The position numbers and the translations under genes were made by a program. From Chelatococcus reniformis (GTDB lineage: Bacteria > Pseudomonadota > Alphaproteobacteria > Rhizobiales > Beijerinckiaceae), in assembly GCF_014640075.1 (NCBI RefSeq), contig NZ_BMGG01000012.1, forward strand, positions 127,270 through 191,269: a stretch of DNA of 64,000 bases. The letters are read 5' to 3'. Below the pieces are notes generated by a model, which saw nothing but the letters and a program-made list of their open reading frames with translations, did not search any database and was not told the DNA's origin. Shown in pieces: positions 44,188 to 52,817 of this stretch (its first letter is position 1; each line of letters starts with the position of its first letter).

Positions 44188-45383
44188 TAGGCCTGCGCGA
44201 GCGCCCGCTCAAGGTCGGCGATGAGATCGTCGGGATGCTCGAGGCCGACCGAGAGGCGCACCAGCCCCTCGCCGACGCCCATGTTGGCCCGCACCTCCGG
44301 CGCGAAGCGCTGGTGCGTGGTGGTCGCCGGATGGGTGACCAGGCTCTTGGCGTCGCCCAGGTTGTTGGAGATCCGCACCAGCTCCAGGGCATTGAGGAAG
44401 CGAAACGCCCCGGCCTTGCCGCCGGCCACGTCGAAGGCAATCAGGCTAGAGCCGCCGCGCATCTGCTTCTTGATGATGTCCGCCTGGGGATGGTCGGCGC
44501 GCCCGGGATAGATGAGCCGGTCGATCTTGGCGTGCGGGGCGAGCGCGTCGGCGACGGCGCCGGCACTGCGGGTCTGCCGCTCGACCCGCAGCGACAGCGT
44601 CTCCAGCCCCTTCAGCATCACCCAGGCATTGAAGGGCGACATGGCTGGCCCCGTCTGCCGCAGCAGGTTGTGCACGTGGGTCTCGATGAAGGCGTTGCTG
44701 CCCAGGATGACGCCGCCCAGGCAGCGGCCCTGCCCGTCGATATGCTTGGTGGCGGAGTAGACCACGCAGTCGGCGCCGAGCGTCAGCGGGCTCTGCCAGA
44801 TCGCCGTGGCGAAGACGTTGTCGACGACCAGCGTCGCGCCCGCGGCATGGGCGATCTCGGCGACGGCGGCGACATCGATGATCGATAGCGTCGGATTGGC
44901 CGGGCTCTCCAGGAAGAAGGTCTTGGTCTCACGCCGCACCGCCCGCCGCCATTGGTCGAGGTCGGCCCCGTCCACCAGGGTAGAGGCGACGCCGAAGCGC
45001 GGCAGCAGTTCCTCGATCACCCAGCGGCATGAGCCGAACAGCGCCTGGGCTGCGACGACGTGGTCGCCCGCCTTGAGCTGGCCCATCAGCGCCGCGGTCA
45101 CCGCCGCCATGCCGGTGGCGGTGGCTCGCGCCGTCTCCGCCCCCTCCAGCGCCGCCATGCGCTGCTCGAACATGGCCACGGTGGGGTTGGAGAAGCGGGC
45201 GTAGAGATAGCCCGGGATCTCGCCTTTGAAGCGAGCCTCGCATTCCTCGGCCGAGGCGTAGACATGCCCCTGGGTGAGGAACAGCGCCTCGGAGGTCTCG
45301 CCGAACTCGGAGCGGATCGTGCCAGCGTGGACGAGGCGGGTATCGGGGTGAAGCGGACGTGAAGGAGCCACTTTAGGTGCCAC
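44187..45383 (-). CDS. metZ: O-succinylhomoserine sulfhydrylase
   Basis: PLP enzyme of the Cys/Met metabolism family (398 aa) that makes homocysteine directly from O-succinylhomoserine and sulfide. Diagnostic blocks: YLYARFSNPTVAMFEQRMA, the substrate-phosphate region ETARATATGMAAVTAALMG, the PLP aspartate in ATLVVDNVFATA, the lysine in YSATKHIDGQGRCLGG, and RLSVGLEHPDDLIADLE. GTG 45383 is set by GGAGG seven bases upstream; an upstream TTG would start inside the leader. Controlled by a SAM-II leader. Confidence 0.95.
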   Translation of the reverse strand: MAPKVAPSRPLHPDTRLVHAGTIRSEFGETSEALFLTQGHVYASAEECEARFKGEIPGYLYARFSNPTVAMFEQRMAALEGAETARATATGMAAVTAALMGQLKAGDHVVAAQALFGSCRWVIEELLPRFGVASTLVDGADLDQWRRAVRRETKTFFLESPANPTLSIIDVAAVAEIAHAAGATLVVDNVFATAIWQSPLTLGADCVVYSATKHIDGQGRCLGGVILGSNAFIETHVHNLLRQTGPAMSPFNAWVMLKGLETLSLRVERQTRSAGAVADALAPHAKIDRLIYPGRADHPQADIIKKQMRGGSSLIAFDVAGGKAGAFRFLNALELVRISNNLGDAKSLVTHPATTTHQRFAPEVRANMGVGEGLVRLSVGLEHPDDLIADLERALAQA

Positions 45384-45425
45384 TTTTCGGCCTCCGGACA
45401 GCGATGCCGGGGCGAGCCGCGGCAA

Positions 45426-45463
45426 CAAAAAACCCGGCCGGGCACACAGTCCAAGGCCGGGGT
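45426..45463 (-). terminator. Intrinsic-terminator-like hairpin in the metZ leader
   Basis: On the minus strand ACCCCGGCC pairs with GGCCGGGT (one bulged base) and runs into TTTTTT. Same arrangement and nearly the same stem as the metX terminator, with an unrelated loop. Confidence 0.85.
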
Positions 45464-45482
45464 CAACAGAGCTGTCCGCGGC

Positions 45483-45534
45483 CCTTTAGCAATTTGTTTA
45501 ACGTGGCTGCAAGCCGGCCGGCCAAATCACCACG
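45483..45534 (-). promoter_or_regulatory. SAM-II riboswitch aptamer upstream of metZ
   Basis: Minus strand GTGATTTGG, GGCTTGCAGCCACGTTAAAC and AAATTGCTAAAG; it differs from the metX aptamer at a single base in this core. It should bind SAM and lower MetZ synthesis when methionine is plentiful. Confidence 0.95.
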
Positions 45535-45624
45535 AGCGTCATGCCTTAGTTCGCGTCGGCGCACCCGTCAAGACGCGGGCGCAAGCCGGCGCGGCCCATG
45601 CCGCGTCCGGCCCGCGCCATGACC

Positions 45625-46899
45625 TCAATAGCCGAGCGACGGGATGTAGCCGCGCTCGGTGACCACGACCCATCCGGATCCGCGCCGCTCGATGCGCTCG
45701 ACGCGGCCGAGGCCCGCGACCCGCTGGCCCGGCGCCACCTCGATCACCCCGTCGCGGCCCTGGATCAGGGCAACTCCGTCATAGAGGTCACGCAGCACCC
45801 ACCCCCGCGCCTGGCGTTTGCGCGGATCGGGGATTTCGGCGGGCGGACGCAGATCAGCCGCGCCACGGCTCTCGGCCGCCGGCCGCTCCGGCATGGCGTG
45901 GGGCTCCGCGGTCGCCTTGGCCAGCTCCAGAGGCCGGGCCTGCGGCTTGGGCGGCGCAGGCTTGGCCGCTGCCGCCTGTGCATTGCCGATCGCCCCAGTG
46001 CTTGCCACGACGTCCTTGGCCGGCACGCTCGGATTGACCGCCGCGGCCGGCTTGGGCGGGGGAACCGCCAACTGCTTTTCCACCTTGCTCAGCCGCTCGG
46101 CCAGCTGGGTCATGCGCTCCGCCTCGGCCGCCACGTCGCCGCCCTTCGCCGGGCCCGCGTCCTGCCGCACGGCGGCGAGCCCCGCGTCGAGGGCCGCGAC
46201 CTTATCGCGCACCGCGGCGAGATCGCCGGACGAGGCGGCCGCCCTGGCGCTGCCGTCCAGCGCTGCGACCTGGGTCTTCAGCGCGGCGACGTCGGCCGCG
46301 AGCTGCTCGATGCGCGCGCGGGCGTCTGTGTCCGTATCGGTCGCCGCGACGGCGGGCTGCGGCCCGGCGTCGCCGTCCGCGACCGCGGCACCTGCCGAGA
46401 CGCCGGGCGGAGCCGCTCCGTTCCTCAGGGCGTTGACGCCGATGCCGCCGAGCAACGCCATGGCGGCGAGCCCGGCGGCGAAGGCGAACGGCCTGGCAAG
46501 GGATCGAACCGGCTCGGCCGCGGGTGGCGGCGCCTCCGCGGCCGACGGTTGCCAGACCACGAGTGAGTTCGGCCGCCCGCCGTCGCCGGCGGATGCCTGG
46601 CGCCCGGCCTCCGAGGCCGACGCCTGCGGCCGCGTGTCCGGCGTGGCGGGCGCGGGCGCGGCCTTACCACGCTCGCCGACCGGCGGTACCGGCCGGTCGC
46701 CCTGGCCGACCACCGGCTCGGGCACCCGCGGCGCCGCATCCCGCTGGGCCTGGGCGTCCAGCGCCCGCAGCGCCTTCAAGGTCTCCGCGACATCTCCGCC
46801 GGCCCCGGTGGTGATCTCGCCGCTGCCCCGCTCGGATGCACCCATGCCCGGGCTCTCCGCATCTCCGCCCTTGCTCGCAGCCCGAAGGTCGTCGCTCAT
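45625..46899 (-). CDS. Membrane-anchored coiled-coil protein of unknown function
   Basis: 424 aa. Residues 1-130 are a charged, Pro/Ala-rich cytoplasmic region; one transmembrane helix spans about 135-160 (FAFAAGLAAMALLGGIGVNA); residues 190-290 are heptad-rich coiled coil (RIEQLAADVAALKTQVAALD; MTQLAERLSKVEKQL); a proline/alanine linker follows; the last 60 residues form a small conserved domain (GWVLRDLYDGVALIQGRDGV, IEVAPGQRVAGLGRVERIER). Proteins of this plan recur in Rhizobiales, with the C-terminal block as the conserved part. It may be an envelope-organising or SPOR-like factor, but no role is established. Confidence 0.85.
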   Translation of the reverse strand: MSDDLRAASKGGDAESPGMGASERGSGEITTGAGGDVAETLKALRALDAQAQRDAAPRVPEPVVGQGDRPVPPVGERGKAAPAPATPDTRPQASASEAGRQASAGDGGRPNSLVVWQPSAAEAPPPAAEPVRSLARPFAFAAGLAAMALLGGIGVNALRNGAAPPGVSAGAAVADGDAGPQPAVAATDTDTDARARIEQLAADVAALKTQVAALDGSARAAASSGDLAAVRDKVAALDAGLAAVRQDAGPAKGGDVAAEAERMTQLAERLSKVEKQLAVPPPKPAAAVNPSVPAKDVVASTGAIGNAQAAAAKPAPPKPQARPLELAKATAEPHAMPERPAAESRGAADLRPPAEIPDPRKRQARGWVLRDLYDGVALIQGRDGVIEVAPGQRVAGLGRVERIERRGSGWVVVTERGYIPSLGY

Positions 46900-47231
46900 G
46901 GGTACCTCGCCAGAACCGCCGAAATCCGCCCGGCACCGGGATTTTATTCATCGCCGAGTATGGTTGATGAATGGTTATCCTATGTCGGGTCTGTGGCAGC
47001 CCGCCCCCTATACGTAACGGCAAGTTGCGACGCGTGGCGCCGTCATGGGGCGGCGGCGCGCGGCTCCACGCGTGCGCAGGCGCGCACACCGACGTAGACT
47101 GTTGTCGCCTTGACAAATGCAGCGGAAGCAAGGTCTGTAGCGGCAACTGTCAGCCCATGCGGCTTGAGGCCCCTAAAGTCTCCGCACGGCGACCCATGCC
47201 AGAGGCTGCTCCAAGCATCCCGGGGGGATTG
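46900..47231. other. Divergent intergenic region before livK
   Basis: 332 bases between the coiled-coil protein (minus) and livK (plus). The part from 46940 to 46985 is AT-rich and likely holds promoter elements for both. A TTGACA at 47110-47115 could be a -35 box for livK, but the matching -10 is weak. Frames reading through this region have no RBS. Confidence 0.5.
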
Positions 47232-48494
47232 ATGAGACGATCACGCGCGTTCGACGCAACCGTCCGGCAGATCGCCAGGCGATATTCCGCAGCCGGCGTC
47301 GTGGCCGCCGGACTGGCCTCCGCCCTTCCTGTTCCCGCTGCCCTGGCCCAGGGCGCCGTGTCCGACGGCATCGTCAAGATCGGCATCCTCAACGACCAGT
47401 CTGGCGTCTACGCCGACTTTGGCGGCAAGGGCTCGGTCGAAGCCGCCAAAATGGCGGTCGAGGACTTCGGCGGCAAGGTGCTCGGAGCACCGATCGAGGT
47501 GGTCAACGCCGACCACCAGAACAAGCCGGACGTCGCCTCCAACATCGCGCGCCAGTGGTATGACGTCGACAAGGTCGATACCATCATGGAGCTGACCACG
47601 TCCTCGGTGGCGCTGGCCGTGCAGCAGCTCTCGCGCGAGAAGAAGAAGATCAACATGGTGACCGGCGCCGCCACCAGCGAGCTCACCGGCAAGCAGTGCT
47701 CGCCCTATGGGTTCCATTGGGCCTACGACACCTATTCGCTCGCCGTCGGCACCGGTGGTGCCCTGGTGGAGGCCGGCGGCAAGACCTGGTATTTCCTGAC
47801 CGCCGACTACGCCTTCGGTCATTCGCTCGAGGAGCAGACGGCCAAGTTCGTGAAGTCCAAGGGCGGCCAGGTACTCGGCCAGGTGCGCCACCCGCTCAGC
47901 ACCTCCGATTTCTCCTCCTTCCTGTTGCAGGCCCAGGCCTCAAAGGCCAATATCGTCGGCCTCGCCAACGCCGGCCTCGACACCTCCAACGCCATCAAGC
48001 AGGCGGCTGAGTTCGGCATCGTCGAGGGCGGTCAGCGGCTCGCCGCGCTGCTGTTCACGCTCGCCGAGGTGCACGGGCTGGGCCTCAAGTCGGCCAACGG
48101 CCTCGTCCTCACCGAAGGCTATTACTGGGACCTCGACGACAAGAGCCGCCCCTTCGCCGAGCGCTACATGAAGCGCACCGGCCGCATGCCCAACATGGTC
48201 CAGGCCGGGACCTATTCGACGGTGGCGCAGTATCTCAAGGCAGTGCAGGCCGCCGGCACCGACGACACCGATGCCGTCGCCAAGAAGCTTCACGAGCTGC
48301 CGGTCGACGATTTCTTCGGCCGCGGCGGCAAGGTGCTCGCCAACGGCCGCATGGTCCACGACATGTACCTGTTCGAGGTCAAGAAGCCGTCTGAGAGCAA
48401 GGCGCCTTGGGACTACTACAAGCACCTCGCCACCATTCCGGGAGACCAGGCCTTCATGACGGTCGCGCAGAGCGGCTGCCAGCTGGCGAACTGA
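47232..48494 (+). CDS. livK: Branched-chain amino acid-type ABC transporter substrate-binding protein
   Basis: Periplasmic type I binding protein, 420 aa, first gene of a complete Liv operon. Residues 1-40 are a long signal peptide (with RR near residue 2-3 and cleavage after ALAQ). The mature N-terminus IVKIGILNDQSGVYADFGGK and the repeated-family segment TSDFSSFLLQAQASKANIVG match the orphan paralog at 5812. A poly-G RBS (GGGGGG, seven bases before ATG 47232) fixes the start. Ligand not determined. Confidence 0.93.
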   Translation: MRRSRAFDATVRQIARRYSAAGVVAAGLASALPVPAALAQGAVSDGIVKIGILNDQSGVYADFGGKGSVEAAKMAVEDFGGKVLGAPIEVVNADHQNKPDVASNIARQWYDVDKVDTIMELTTSSVALAVQQLSREKKKINMVTGAATSELTGKQCSPYGFHWAYDTYSLAVGTGGALVEAGGKTWYFLTADYAFGHSLEEQTAKFVKSKGGQVLGQVRHPLSTSDFSSFLLQAQASKANIVGLANAGLDTSNAIKQAAEFGIVEGGQRLAALLFTLAEVHGLGLKSANGLVLTEGYYWDLDDKSRPFAERYMKRTGRMPNMVQAGTYSTVAQYLKAVQAAGTDDTDAVAKKLHELPVDDFFGRGGKVLANGRMVHDMYLFEVKKPSESKAPWDYYKHLATIPGDQAFMTVAQSGCQLAN

Positions 48495-48499
48495 GCAAC

Positions 48500-49294
48500 A
48501 TGACCCAGACCGCCCCCGCTGCCGCCGCGCCCGCCGCCGCGGCCACCAACATCGTCCTTTCCGCCACAGAGTTGACCAAGGAGTTCAAGGGCTTCCTGGC
48601 AGTCAACAACGTGCACCTGTCGATTCGCGAGGGTTCGATCCACGCGCTGATCGGGCCCAACGGTGCCGGCAAGACCACCTGTTTCAACCTGTTGACGAAG
48701 TTTCTCCAGCCGACGCGCGGCCGCATCGTGTTTCGCGGCGAGGACATCACCCGCCTCAAGCCGGCGGAGATCGCCCGCCGCGGCATCGTCCGCTCGTTCC
48801 AGATCTCGGCGGTTTTCCCAAACCTCTCGGTGCTCGACAACGTTCGCATCGCCCTCCAGCGGCCCGGCCGCCTGGCGACGCAATTCTGGCGTCCGGACAC
48901 CGCGCTCAACGTGCTGAACGCGCGCGCCGAGGAACTGGTGGAGCAGGTCGGCCTGCAGGCCTTCATCCGCCACCAAGCCGGCGAGCTGCCCTACGGCCGC
49001 AAACGCGCGCTCGAGCTGGCGACGACGCTCGCGCTGGAGCCCGACGTCATGCTGCTCGACGAGCCGATGGCCGGCATGGCGCACGAGGACATCGGTCAGA
49101 TCGCCGCCCTGATCCGCCGCGCCGCGGTGGGCCGGACGGTGGTGATGGTCGAGCACAACCTGCACGTGGTCGAGGATCTGTGCGACCAGGTCACCGTGCT
49201 GCAGCGGGGAGAGATCCTCGCCGAGGGCAACTACGACAGCGTCAGCCGCGACCCACGGGTCCGCGAGGCCTACATGGGGCAGGAAGATGACTGA
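48500..49294 (+). CDS. livG: Liv-type ABC importer ATPase LivG
   Basis: First of two ATPases in the importer (264 aa). Walker A GPNGAGKTT in IHALIGPNGAGKTTCFNLLT, signature-region LPYGRKRALELATTLALEPD (YGRKR instead of LSGGQ, normal for LivG), Walker B VMLLDEPMAGM and H-loop VMVEHNLHVVEDL. A Q/A-rich 20-residue N-terminal extension precedes the domain. It begins six bases after livK and overlaps livF by eight. Confidence 0.95.
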   Translation: MTQTAPAAAAPAAAATNIVLSATELTKEFKGFLAVNNVHLSIREGSIHALIGPNGAGKTTCFNLLTKFLQPTRGRIVFRGEDITRLKPAEIARRGIVRSFQISAVFPNLSVLDNVRIALQRPGRLATQFWRPDTALNVLNARAEELVEQVGLQAFIRHQAGELPYGRKRALELATTLALEPDVMLLDEPMAGMAHEDIGQIAALIRRAAVGRTVVMVEHNLHVVEDLCDQVTVLQRGEILAEGNYDSVSRDPRVREAYMGQEDD

Positions 49295-49991
49295 GCCGCT
49301 GCTCGAGGTGAAGGGCCTGCAGGCCTGGTACGGCGAGAGCCACGTGCTGCATGGCGTCGACCTCACGGTCCACAAGGGTGAGACGGTGACCCTGCTCGGC
49401 CGCAACGGCGCCGGCAAGACCACGACGCTGAAGTCGATCATCGGGGTCATCCGCAAGCGCCAGGGCCAGATCTCGCTCAAGGGCACCAACATCCTGCCGC
49501 TGCCGCTGCACCACGTGGCCAAGCGCGGCCTGGGCTACGTGCCTGAGGAGCGCGGCATCTTCGCCAGCCTCGACGTGCACGAGAACCTGATGCTGCCGCC
49601 CAAGGTGGCCGAGGGCGGCTTCTCGCTCGACGAGATCTACACGCTGTTTCCCAACCTGGCGGAGCGGCGTCGCAGCCAGGGCACCAAGCTCTCCGGCGGC
49701 GAGCAGCAGATGCTCGCCATCGCCCGCATTCTGCGCACCGGCGCCGATGTCCTGCTGCTCGACGAGCCGACCGAGGGCCTGGCGCCGGTCATCGTCCAGC
49801 GCATCGGCGACGTCATCCGGGCGCTGAAGGAGAAGGGCATGACCATCCTCCTGGTGGAGCAGAATTTCCGCTTCGCCCGACGGGTGGCCGATCGCTTCTA
49901 CGTGATGGAAGACGGGCACATGATCGATTCGTTCCGGGCGGACGAGCTCGCGGGGCGGATGGACAGCCTCCACGAAACCCTCGGTCTCTAG
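49287..49991 (+). CDS. livF: Liv-type ABC importer ATPase LivF
   Basis: Second ATPase, 234 aa. Walker A GRNGAGKTTTLKSI, GYVPEERGIFASLDVHENL (a LivF marker), signature LSGGEQQMLAIARIL, Walker B VLLLDEPTEGLAP and H-loop ILLVEQNFRFARR, where Q replaces the switch histidine as is usual in LivF. The eight-base overlap with livG couples translation. Confidence 0.95.
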   Translation: MTEPLLEVKGLQAWYGESHVLHGVDLTVHKGETVTLLGRNGAGKTTTLKSIIGVIRKRQGQISLKGTNILPLPLHHVAKRGLGYVPEERGIFASLDVHENLMLPPKVAEGGFSLDEIYTLFPNLAERRRSQGTKLSGGEQQMLAIARILRTGADVLLLDEPTEGLAPVIVQRIGDVIRALKEKGMTILLVEQNFRFARRVADRFYVMEDGHMIDSFRADELAGRMDSLHETLGL

Positions 49992-50004
49992 GGCGCCCGC
50001 TGCC

Positions 50005-50889
50005 ATGACAATGATATTCGGATATCCGCTGCCGGCGTTGCTGAGCCAGTTGCTGATCGGCCTGATCAACGGCTCGTTCTACGCCATGCTCAGCCTGGGC
50101 CTCGCCGTCATCTTCGGCATGTTGCGGGTGATCAACTTCGCCCATGGCGCGCAATACATGCTGGGCGCCTTCTTCGCCTGGTTCCTGCTGCGTTACTTCG
50201 AGGTGGGTTACTGGCCGTCGCTGATCCTCGCGCCGCTCGGCGTGGCGCTGATCAGCGTGGTGCTGGAGAAGGTATTCCTGTCGCGCGTCTACAAGCTCGA
50301 TCACCTCTACGGCCTGCTGCTGACCTTCGGCCTGGCGCTGATCATCGAAGGCATGTTCCGGCACTGGTACGGCACCTCCGGCCAGCCCTACTCGATCCCC
50401 TCCGTCTTCACCGGCGCCCTCAATCTGGGCTTCATGATCCTGCCGATCTACCGCGGCTGGGTGATCGTCGCCTCGCTGGTGATTTGCCTGGCGACCTGGC
50501 TGCTGATCGAGAAGACGCAGTTCGGTGCCTACCTCAGGGCCGCGACCGAGAATCCCACCCTGGTGCAGTCTTTCGGCGTCAACGTGCCGCGGCTGCTGAC
50601 GCTGACCTACGCGCTCGGCGCCGGGCTCGCGGCGCTGGCCGGCGTGCTGGCGGCCCCGATCTACCAGGTGAGCCCCTTGATGGGGCAGAACATCATCATC
50701 GTCGTATTCGCGGTGGTGGTCATCGGCGGCATGGGCTCGATCCTCGGCGCCGTCGTCACCGGCTACATGCTCGGTTTGGTCGAGGGGCTCACCAAGGTGT
50801 TCTATCCGGAAGCGTCGAGCACCGTCATTTTCGTCATCATGGTGGTGGTGCTGCTGCTGCGTCCCGCCGGCCTGTTCGGGAAGGAATAA
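50005..50889 (+). CDS. livH: Liv-type ABC importer permease LivH
   Basis: A 294-aa inner-membrane permease with eight predicted helices. Diagnostic start LLIGLINGSFYAMLSLGLAV and IFGMLRVINFAHGAQYMLGA, the cytoplasmic loop AYLRAATENPTLVQSFGVNV (EAA-like ATPase contact), and GMGSILGAVVTGYMLGLVEG. Forms a heterodimer with LivM. It lies 13 bases after livF. Confidence 0.95.
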   Translation: MTMIFGYPLPALLSQLLIGLINGSFYAMLSLGLAVIFGMLRVINFAHGAQYMLGAFFAWFLLRYFEVGYWPSLILAPLGVALISVVLEKVFLSRVYKLDHLYGLLLTFGLALIIEGMFRHWYGTSGQPYSIPSVFTGALNLGFMILPIYRGWVIVASLVICLATWLLIEKTQFGAYLRAATENPTLVQSFGVNVPRLLTLTYALGAGLAALAGVLAAPIYQVSPLMGQNIIIVVFAVVVIGGMGSILGAVVTGYMLGLVEGLTKVFYPEASSTVIFVIMVVVLLLRPAGLFGKE

Positions 50890-50892
50890 GCC

Positions 50893-51870
50893 ATGGCTAC
50901 GCAAACCGCTGCGACGGCCGTCGCCCCGGCGCCCGAGGCAAAGGGCACGTCCACCCGCACCATCGCGTTGGCCATCGTCGGCCTACTCATCCTGCTGGCG
51001 GCCCCTTTCGTCATCTATCCCGTGTTCGTGATGAAGGTGCTGTGCTTCGCGCTGTTCGCGGCCGCCTTCAACCTGCTGCTCGGCTACGTCGGCCTGCTCT
51101 CCTTCGGCCATGCCGCCTTCTTCGGCGGCGCGGCCTACATCTGCGCCTATTCGATCAAGGCCTGGAACTTCCCGCCGGAGATCGCCATCCTCGCCGGCAC
51201 CCTGTTCGCGGCAGCCCTGGGCGCGGTGATCGGCTACCTCGCCATCCGGCGCCAGGGCATCTACTTCGCCATGATCACCCTGGCCCTGTCCCAGATGTTC
51301 TTCTTCGTCTGCCTGCAGGCGCCGTTCACTGGCGGCGAGGACGGCATCCAGGGCGTGCCGCGCGGCAAGTTGCTGGGCTTCATCGACCTCGGCGACTCGC
51401 TCGCCATGTACTATTTCGTGGCGGCGGTGTTCCTGTTCGGCTTCCTGGCCATCTGGCGCATCGTCAACTCGCCCTTCGGCAACATCCTGAAGGCCATCCG
51501 CGAGAACGAGCAGCGTGCCATCTCGCTCGGCTACCGCGTCGATCACTACAAGCTCGGTGCATTCGTCATATCGGCGGCGCTGACGGGGCTCGCCGGCGCG
51601 GTGAAGGCGATCGTCTTCCAGCTCGCCTCGCTCACCGACGTGGGCTGGCAGATGTCGGGCGAGGTCATCCTCATGACCCTGCTCGGCGGCATCGGCACCT
51701 TGGTGGGGCCGGTGGCCGGCGCCGCCCTGGTGGTGAGCCTGGAGAATTACCTCGCCACCTCATCCTTCCCGGTGCCCGTCGTCATCGGCACGATCTTCGT
51801 CGCCTGCGTGCTGATGTTCCGCCGCGGCATCGTCGGCGAGATCAACGCCTTCCTCGACCGCAAGAAGTGA
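50893..51870 (+). CDS. livM: Liv-type ABC importer permease LivM
   Basis: A 325-aa permease with about nine helices. LLLGYVGLLSFGHAAFFGGA is the LivM signature; the coupling loop is ILKAIRENEQRAISLGYRVD; GGIGTLVGPVAGAALVVSLE closes the family pattern. A 30-residue Ala/Thr-rich N-terminal tail precedes helix 1. Last gene of livKGFHM; a strong hairpin follows at once. Confidence 0.95.
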   Translation: MATQTAATAVAPAPEAKGTSTRTIALAIVGLLILLAAPFVIYPVFVMKVLCFALFAAAFNLLLGYVGLLSFGHAAFFGGAAYICAYSIKAWNFPPEIAILAGTLFAAALGAVIGYLAIRRQGIYFAMITLALSQMFFFVCLQAPFTGGEDGIQGVPRGKLLGFIDLGDSLAMYYFVAAVFLFGFLAIWRIVNSPFGNILKAIRENEQRAISLGYRVDHYKLGAFVISAALTGLAGAVKAIVFQLASLTDVGWQMSGEVILMTLLGGIGTLVGPVAGAALVVSLENYLATSSFPVPVVIGTIFVACVLMFRRGIVGEINAFLDRKK

Positions 51871-51872
51871 CC

Positions 51873-51895
51873 GGTGGCCGGAGCGCCCGGCCACC
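51873..51895 (+). terminator. Strong hairpin after livM
   Basis: GGTGGCCGG (51873-51881) and CCGGCCACC (51887-51895) form a perfect 9-bp stem with a five-base loop, starting two bases after the livM stop. There is no T-run, so it is either a Rho-linked end or an mRNA 3'-stabilising structure. Confidence 0.5.
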
Positions 51896-52011
51896 TCTCC
51901 CTCCGTCCCCGCCGCCCCGGCAAGGCCGCCCGGCCCGGCCCCGCGACATGCCGGGGTCGGCCGGAACAATCGGCCGACGCAACCGGTTGCCCCTGCGAAG
52001 GAGCGACCGCC

Positions 52012-52332
52012 ATGAGACGACTGACCGTTATGCTTGTCGGCAGCGCCATGTTGGCGACGGGCTTGGCAGCCGACCGCGCAGGGGCAGCGGAGACGCCGCC
52101 GCAGATCCCGGACCACAAGAGCGTGCCCGAGAAGATCGGTCCGCCGCTCGGCAGCAAGCCGGGCGACCAGGATCCCACCGGCAGCACGCGCAGGCTCGAC
52201 GACGGCGTCATCGAGCCAAAGAGCAACGCGCCCGACATGCGGGTCAATCCGCCGGTGCCCGACCCCGGCACGACGCCGGTGATCCCGCCGCCGGGAACGC
52301 CTCGCAATGCCCCCGACGTGCGGCCCAAGTAG
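52012..52332 (+). CDS. Small secreted proline-rich protein of unknown function
   Basis: A 106-aa protein with a signal peptide (MRRLTVMLVGSAMLATGLAA, cleavage near AGAAE). The mature 80 residues are Pro/Asp/Gly-rich without cysteine (IGPPLGSKPGDQDPTGSTRR; VNPPVPDPGTTPVIPPPGTP) and probably disordered. AAGGAG eight bases before ATG 52012 supports the start; a longer frame to 51874 is the hairpin region. Short proteins of this style are common in Rhizobiales and have no known role. Confidence 0.75.
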   Translation: MRRLTVMLVGSAMLATGLAADRAGAAETPPQIPDHKSVPEKIGPPLGSKPGDQDPTGSTRRLDDGVIEPKSNAPDMRVNPPVPDPGTTPVIPPPGTPRNAPDVRPK

Positions 52333-52520
52333 TAGCCCGGCGGGCCGCGTCGGCGGTCATGTTCGTGGCACCTCCCACAAGGCCTCTCCGGATCGGATGA
52401 CCGTTCCTGATCCGGACAGAGCTTACGCCCTGCCGCGAGCCGGCTTGCCTGGCATATTCCCCTGCTCCCTCTCTGGCCCAAGCCCCGGAGGACATGGCCC
52501 AAAGGTCGCGGCGTGGAGGC

Positions 52521-52814
52521 TCACCCCGCGCCCGGCAGCCGCCAGCGCGTAAAAAGTCGCTCGATGGCTTCAAGCGCGGAGTTGAGCACCAGCCCGATCA
52601 CGGTGATCAGAATACCGAAGTACATCTGCGGGATCAGGACGCTGTATTGTCCGTAGATGATGAGATAGCCGAGCCCCGCCTTGGCGCCGACCATTTCAGA
52701 CGCCACCAGGACCAGCATGGCAGCGGCGCCGGCGAGCCGGATGCCGACGAAGATCGTCGGCAGGGCCGCGGACAGGATCACCTCGCGGAACAGCTGCTGA
52801 GGCGTCGCCCCCAC
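52521..52814 (-). pseudogene. C-terminal remnant of an SsuC/TauC-type permease
   Basis: About 97 residues equal to the last third of an ABC permease: GATPQQLFREVILSAALPTI with FVGIRLAGAAAMLVLVASEM is the coupling loop and next helix, followed by GLGYLIIYGQYSVLIPQMYF and two more helices. The first two thirds are missing: the sequence immediately upstream is the end of tauD. No RBS or proper start exists, so it cannot make a working permease. It is best read as what is left after a deletion in a sulfonate/taurine operon. Confidence 0.8.
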
Positions 52815-52817
52815 GCG

